From: Acinetobacter marinus | GTDB taxonomy: Bacteria > Pseudomonadota > Gammaproteobacteria > Pseudomonadales > Moraxellaceae | DNA: 64,000 nt | NCBI RefSeq assembly: GCF_900096915.1 | Contig: NZ_FMYK01000004.1 | Coordinates: forward strand, 186,001 to 250,000 | Direction of reading: 5' to 3' | Shown here: one piece after another, positions 62,540 through 64,000 of the stretch | How the letters are laid out: every line of letters begins with the position of its first letter | How positions within the stretch are numbered: position 1 is the stretch's first letter | The notes under the pieces: generated by a model | Told to the model about the DNA's origin: nothing | What the model saw: the letters and a program-made list of their open reading frames with translations, nothing else | Databases searched by the model: none | Translations under genes and position numbers: made by a program

Positions 62540-62656
62540 GAAGTCAAAGATGACTCCAAATTGCAACGGTCAATGGCGCCCGTTCTGACAAGCGAATATG
62601 TGGTTTTAATTTTTTTATCACTGCATCAATACATGTTTAGCTCAGGGGACGCCATT
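62540..62656 (+). promoter_or_regulatory. Candidate ANTAR-target leader RNA of the nitrate transporter
   Basis: Two tandem hairpins with six-base loops: AGTC-AAAGAT-GACT (62542-62555) and AACGG-T-C-AATGGC-G-C-CCGTT (62565-62584, one T-C mismatch). Both loops have A at position 1 and G at position 4, the rule for RNAs bound by ANTAR antiterminators such as NasR/NasT. The stems are nine bases apart. A T-rich stretch follows at 62603-62617, but I cannot draw a convincing terminator stem. Confidence 0.5.
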
Positions 62657-64000
62657 ATGTCTATTGATTTATCCGCTAAAAAAGCAACATCCATCAAGCT
62701 GTTTAGTTTTTCCACACCAGCAATGCGTGCATTTCATATGTCATGGCTGGCGTTCTTTGTCTGTTTCTTTGCGTGGTTTGCCTGCGCGCCATTGATGCCA
62801 GTCATCGCAGGTGAATTTCATCTCACAAAAGATCAGATCGCCAATATCAATATCGCAGCGGTGGCAATCACCATTCTCGTGCGTCTCATCATTGGACCAC
62901 TCTCTGATAAATATGGCCCTCGTCGTACCTATACCGCATTACTTCTGATCGGTAGTATCCCTATATTTGGCGTAGCAGCTGCCAATAGCTACGAATCCTT
63001 CTTATTCTTCCGCCTGTTGATTGGTGCGATCGGTGCTAGCTTTGTCATCACCCAATATCATACCAGCATCATGTTTGCGCCGAATGTTGTCGGTACAGCC
63101 AATGCGGCAACTGCGGGTTGGGGTAATGCGGGTGGCGGTGCGACTCAAGCATTAATGCCTTTATTAATGGCAGCCTTGATTATGGTGGGTGTGGATGCAG
63201 CTTGGGGGTGGAGAGCAGCGTTATTGGTGCCTGGTGTGATGATGGTTATCGTTGGCATCATGTACTGGAAACTCACCCAAGATAGCCCACAAGGTAATTT
63301 TAAAGAATTGCGTGCCATGGGTGTGGAAGCGGGTAGTGGCAAAAAAAGCAGCATGGGCATCTTAAAACAAGCTGCATCAAACTATCGTGTTTGGATTCTT
63401 TTCTTAACTTATGGCGCATGTTTCGGCGTGGAAATTTTCATCCACAATATCGCAGCGATGTATTACGTCAATACCTTTGAATTGGGGCTAAAAGAAGCAG
63501 GCTTAGCCGCAGGGATCTTTGGTTTGCTGGCGCTGTTTGCCCGTGCACTTGGTGGCATCATCTCGGACAAAGTTGCAACCAGTAAAGGTCTTGATGGGCG
63601 TACCAAAGTCTTGCTGATCATGATCTTGGGTGAAGGCATCTTCTTGATTTTATTCTCACAAATGTCTGTGGTATGGATGGCAATCCTTGCCATGACAGTC
63701 TTTGGGTTGTTTACACACATGGCATGTGGCGCAACGTATGCACTGGTGCCGTTCGTGGATCGTGAATCATTAGGTGGCGTGGCAGGCATCATCGGTGCAG
63801 GCGGTAATGTCGGTGCAGTGGCAGCAGGTTTCTTGCTCAAAGGCATGGTCGATATCCAAACTTGCTTGATGGTCATCGGTGTGTTGGTGGTGGTCGCAGG
63901 TTGCTCGGTGATGTTCATCCGCTTTAGCCCTGAGCACAAAGCCAAAGAGCAAAAATTATTTGAACAAGCAGTTGCGGAACGTAACGCAATGGCTGAGGCA
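62657..64000 (+). CDS. NarK/NasA-type nitrate/nitrite MFS transporter (3' end outside window)
   Basis: 448 codons visible from the ATG at 62657. About 12 membrane helices. The nitrate-porter signatures are AWFACAPLMPVIAGEFHLTK, the first nitrate-binding Arg region NIAAVAITILVRLIIGPLSDKYGPRRTY, the nitrate signature GWGNAGGGATQALMPLL and the second, GIIGAGGNVGAVAAGFLL. AGGGGAC precedes the start. With the sigma-54 promoter and the ANTAR-like leader it is probably the first gene of an assimilatory nitrate operon that continues beyond the window. Confidence 0.93.
   Translation, partial: MSIDLSAKKATSIKLFSFSTPAMRAFHMSWLAFFVCFFAWFACAPLMPVIAGEFHLTKDQIANINIAAVAITILVRLIIGPLSDKYGPRRTYTALLLIGSIPIFGVAAANSYESFLFFRLLIGAIGASFVITQYHTSIMFAPNVVGTANAATAGWGNAGGGATQALMPLLMAALIMVGVDAAWGWRAALLVPGVMMVIVGIMYWKLTQDSPQGNFKELRAMGVEAGSGKKSSMGILKQAASNYRVWILFLTYGACFGVEIFIHNIAAMYYVNTFELGLKEAGLAAGIFGLLALFARALGGIISDKVATSKGLDGRTKVLLIMILGEGIFLILFSQMSVVWMAILAMTVFGLFTHMACGATYALVPFVDRESLGGVAGIIGAGGNVGAVAAGFLLKGMVDIQTCLMVIGVLVVVAGCSVMFIRFSPEHKAKEQKLFEQAVAERNAMAEA

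Overview
The window looks like chromosomal DNA of an Acinetobacter-like member of the Moraxellaceae (Gammaproteobacteria). The evidence is gene content and order: ybgC-tolQRAB-pal, bioA-bioF-bioD, rpmG-rpmB, tonB-exbB-exbD, a single lolC/E-type permease with lolD, a membrane PQQ glucose dehydrogenase beside an OprB porin, and OmpA proteins whose parts match what I remember of Acinetobacter baumannii OmpA. Base composition is moderately AT-rich and gene density is high. Nearly all genes are core housekeeping genes. I see no prophage, no intact insertion sequence, no CRISPR array and no integron. The species cannot be fixed from the sequence alone.

Layout. 1-6.9 kb: fbp (cut by the left edge), a small acidic protein, then the cell-envelope cluster ybgC-tolQ-tolR-tolA-tolB-pal on the minus strand. 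7.1-10.5 kb: biotin genes bioA, bioF and bioD, without bioC. 10.6-15.6 kb: a YbaL-type antiporter, ribosomal proteins L33 and L28, and an aldehyde dehydrogenase divergent from a TetR regulator. 15.7-23.7 kb: purU, the TonB energy-transduction operon behind a candidate Fur box, a nitroreductase, msrA, a DUF4105 membrane protein, folA-thyA and a YwqG-like protein. 23.8-31.6 kb: tRNA-Leu, queA, a LemA pair, smpB, coaD, a ferredoxin, RNase P RNA, tRNA-Met, a small secreted protein, serC and a 45-aa membrane protein. 31.6-43.6 kb: an unknown protein, a VOC protein, a YaiI-like protein, a DMT transporter, a PilZ protein, the lipoprotein-release ABC transporter, comEC, a lipid A acyltransferase-like protein, sppA and an alpha/beta hydrolase. 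43.9-55.7 kb: rpsI-rplM, an AraC regulator divergent from a CaiB-type CoA transferase, oprB, gcd, a sulfite reductase with DUF934, a PhnB-like VOC protein and a thiolase. 55.8-64 kb: a FimT/GspH pseudopilin, two tandem OmpA-family genes, rtcB with a 55-aa partner, a PhzF protein and a nitrate transporter cut by the right edge.

The most interesting signals are non-coding. The rtcB leader is about 330 nt long and starts at a near-consensus sigma-70 promoter. It carries a 10-codon ORF with a perfect Shine-Dalgarno site, then a strong hairpin, an intrinsic terminator and competing long-range pairings, so it looks like an attenuator controlling RNA repair. A compact candidate structured RNA (a closing stem, three hairpins and a terminator) lies upstream of the ompA pair. 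The nitrate transporter leader starts at a sigma-54 promoter and carries two successive hexaloop hairpins that fit the ANTAR-target rule (A at position 1, G at position 4). The tandem OmpA genes appear to have divided the barrel and the peptidoglycan-binding domain of the usual Acinetobacter OmpA between them. RNase P RNA has a P12 helix extended by a palindrome of the kind also found between genes here. Short tandem repeats (12-13 bp) sit in the promoter regions of the TetR/aldehyde dehydrogenase pair and of comEC.
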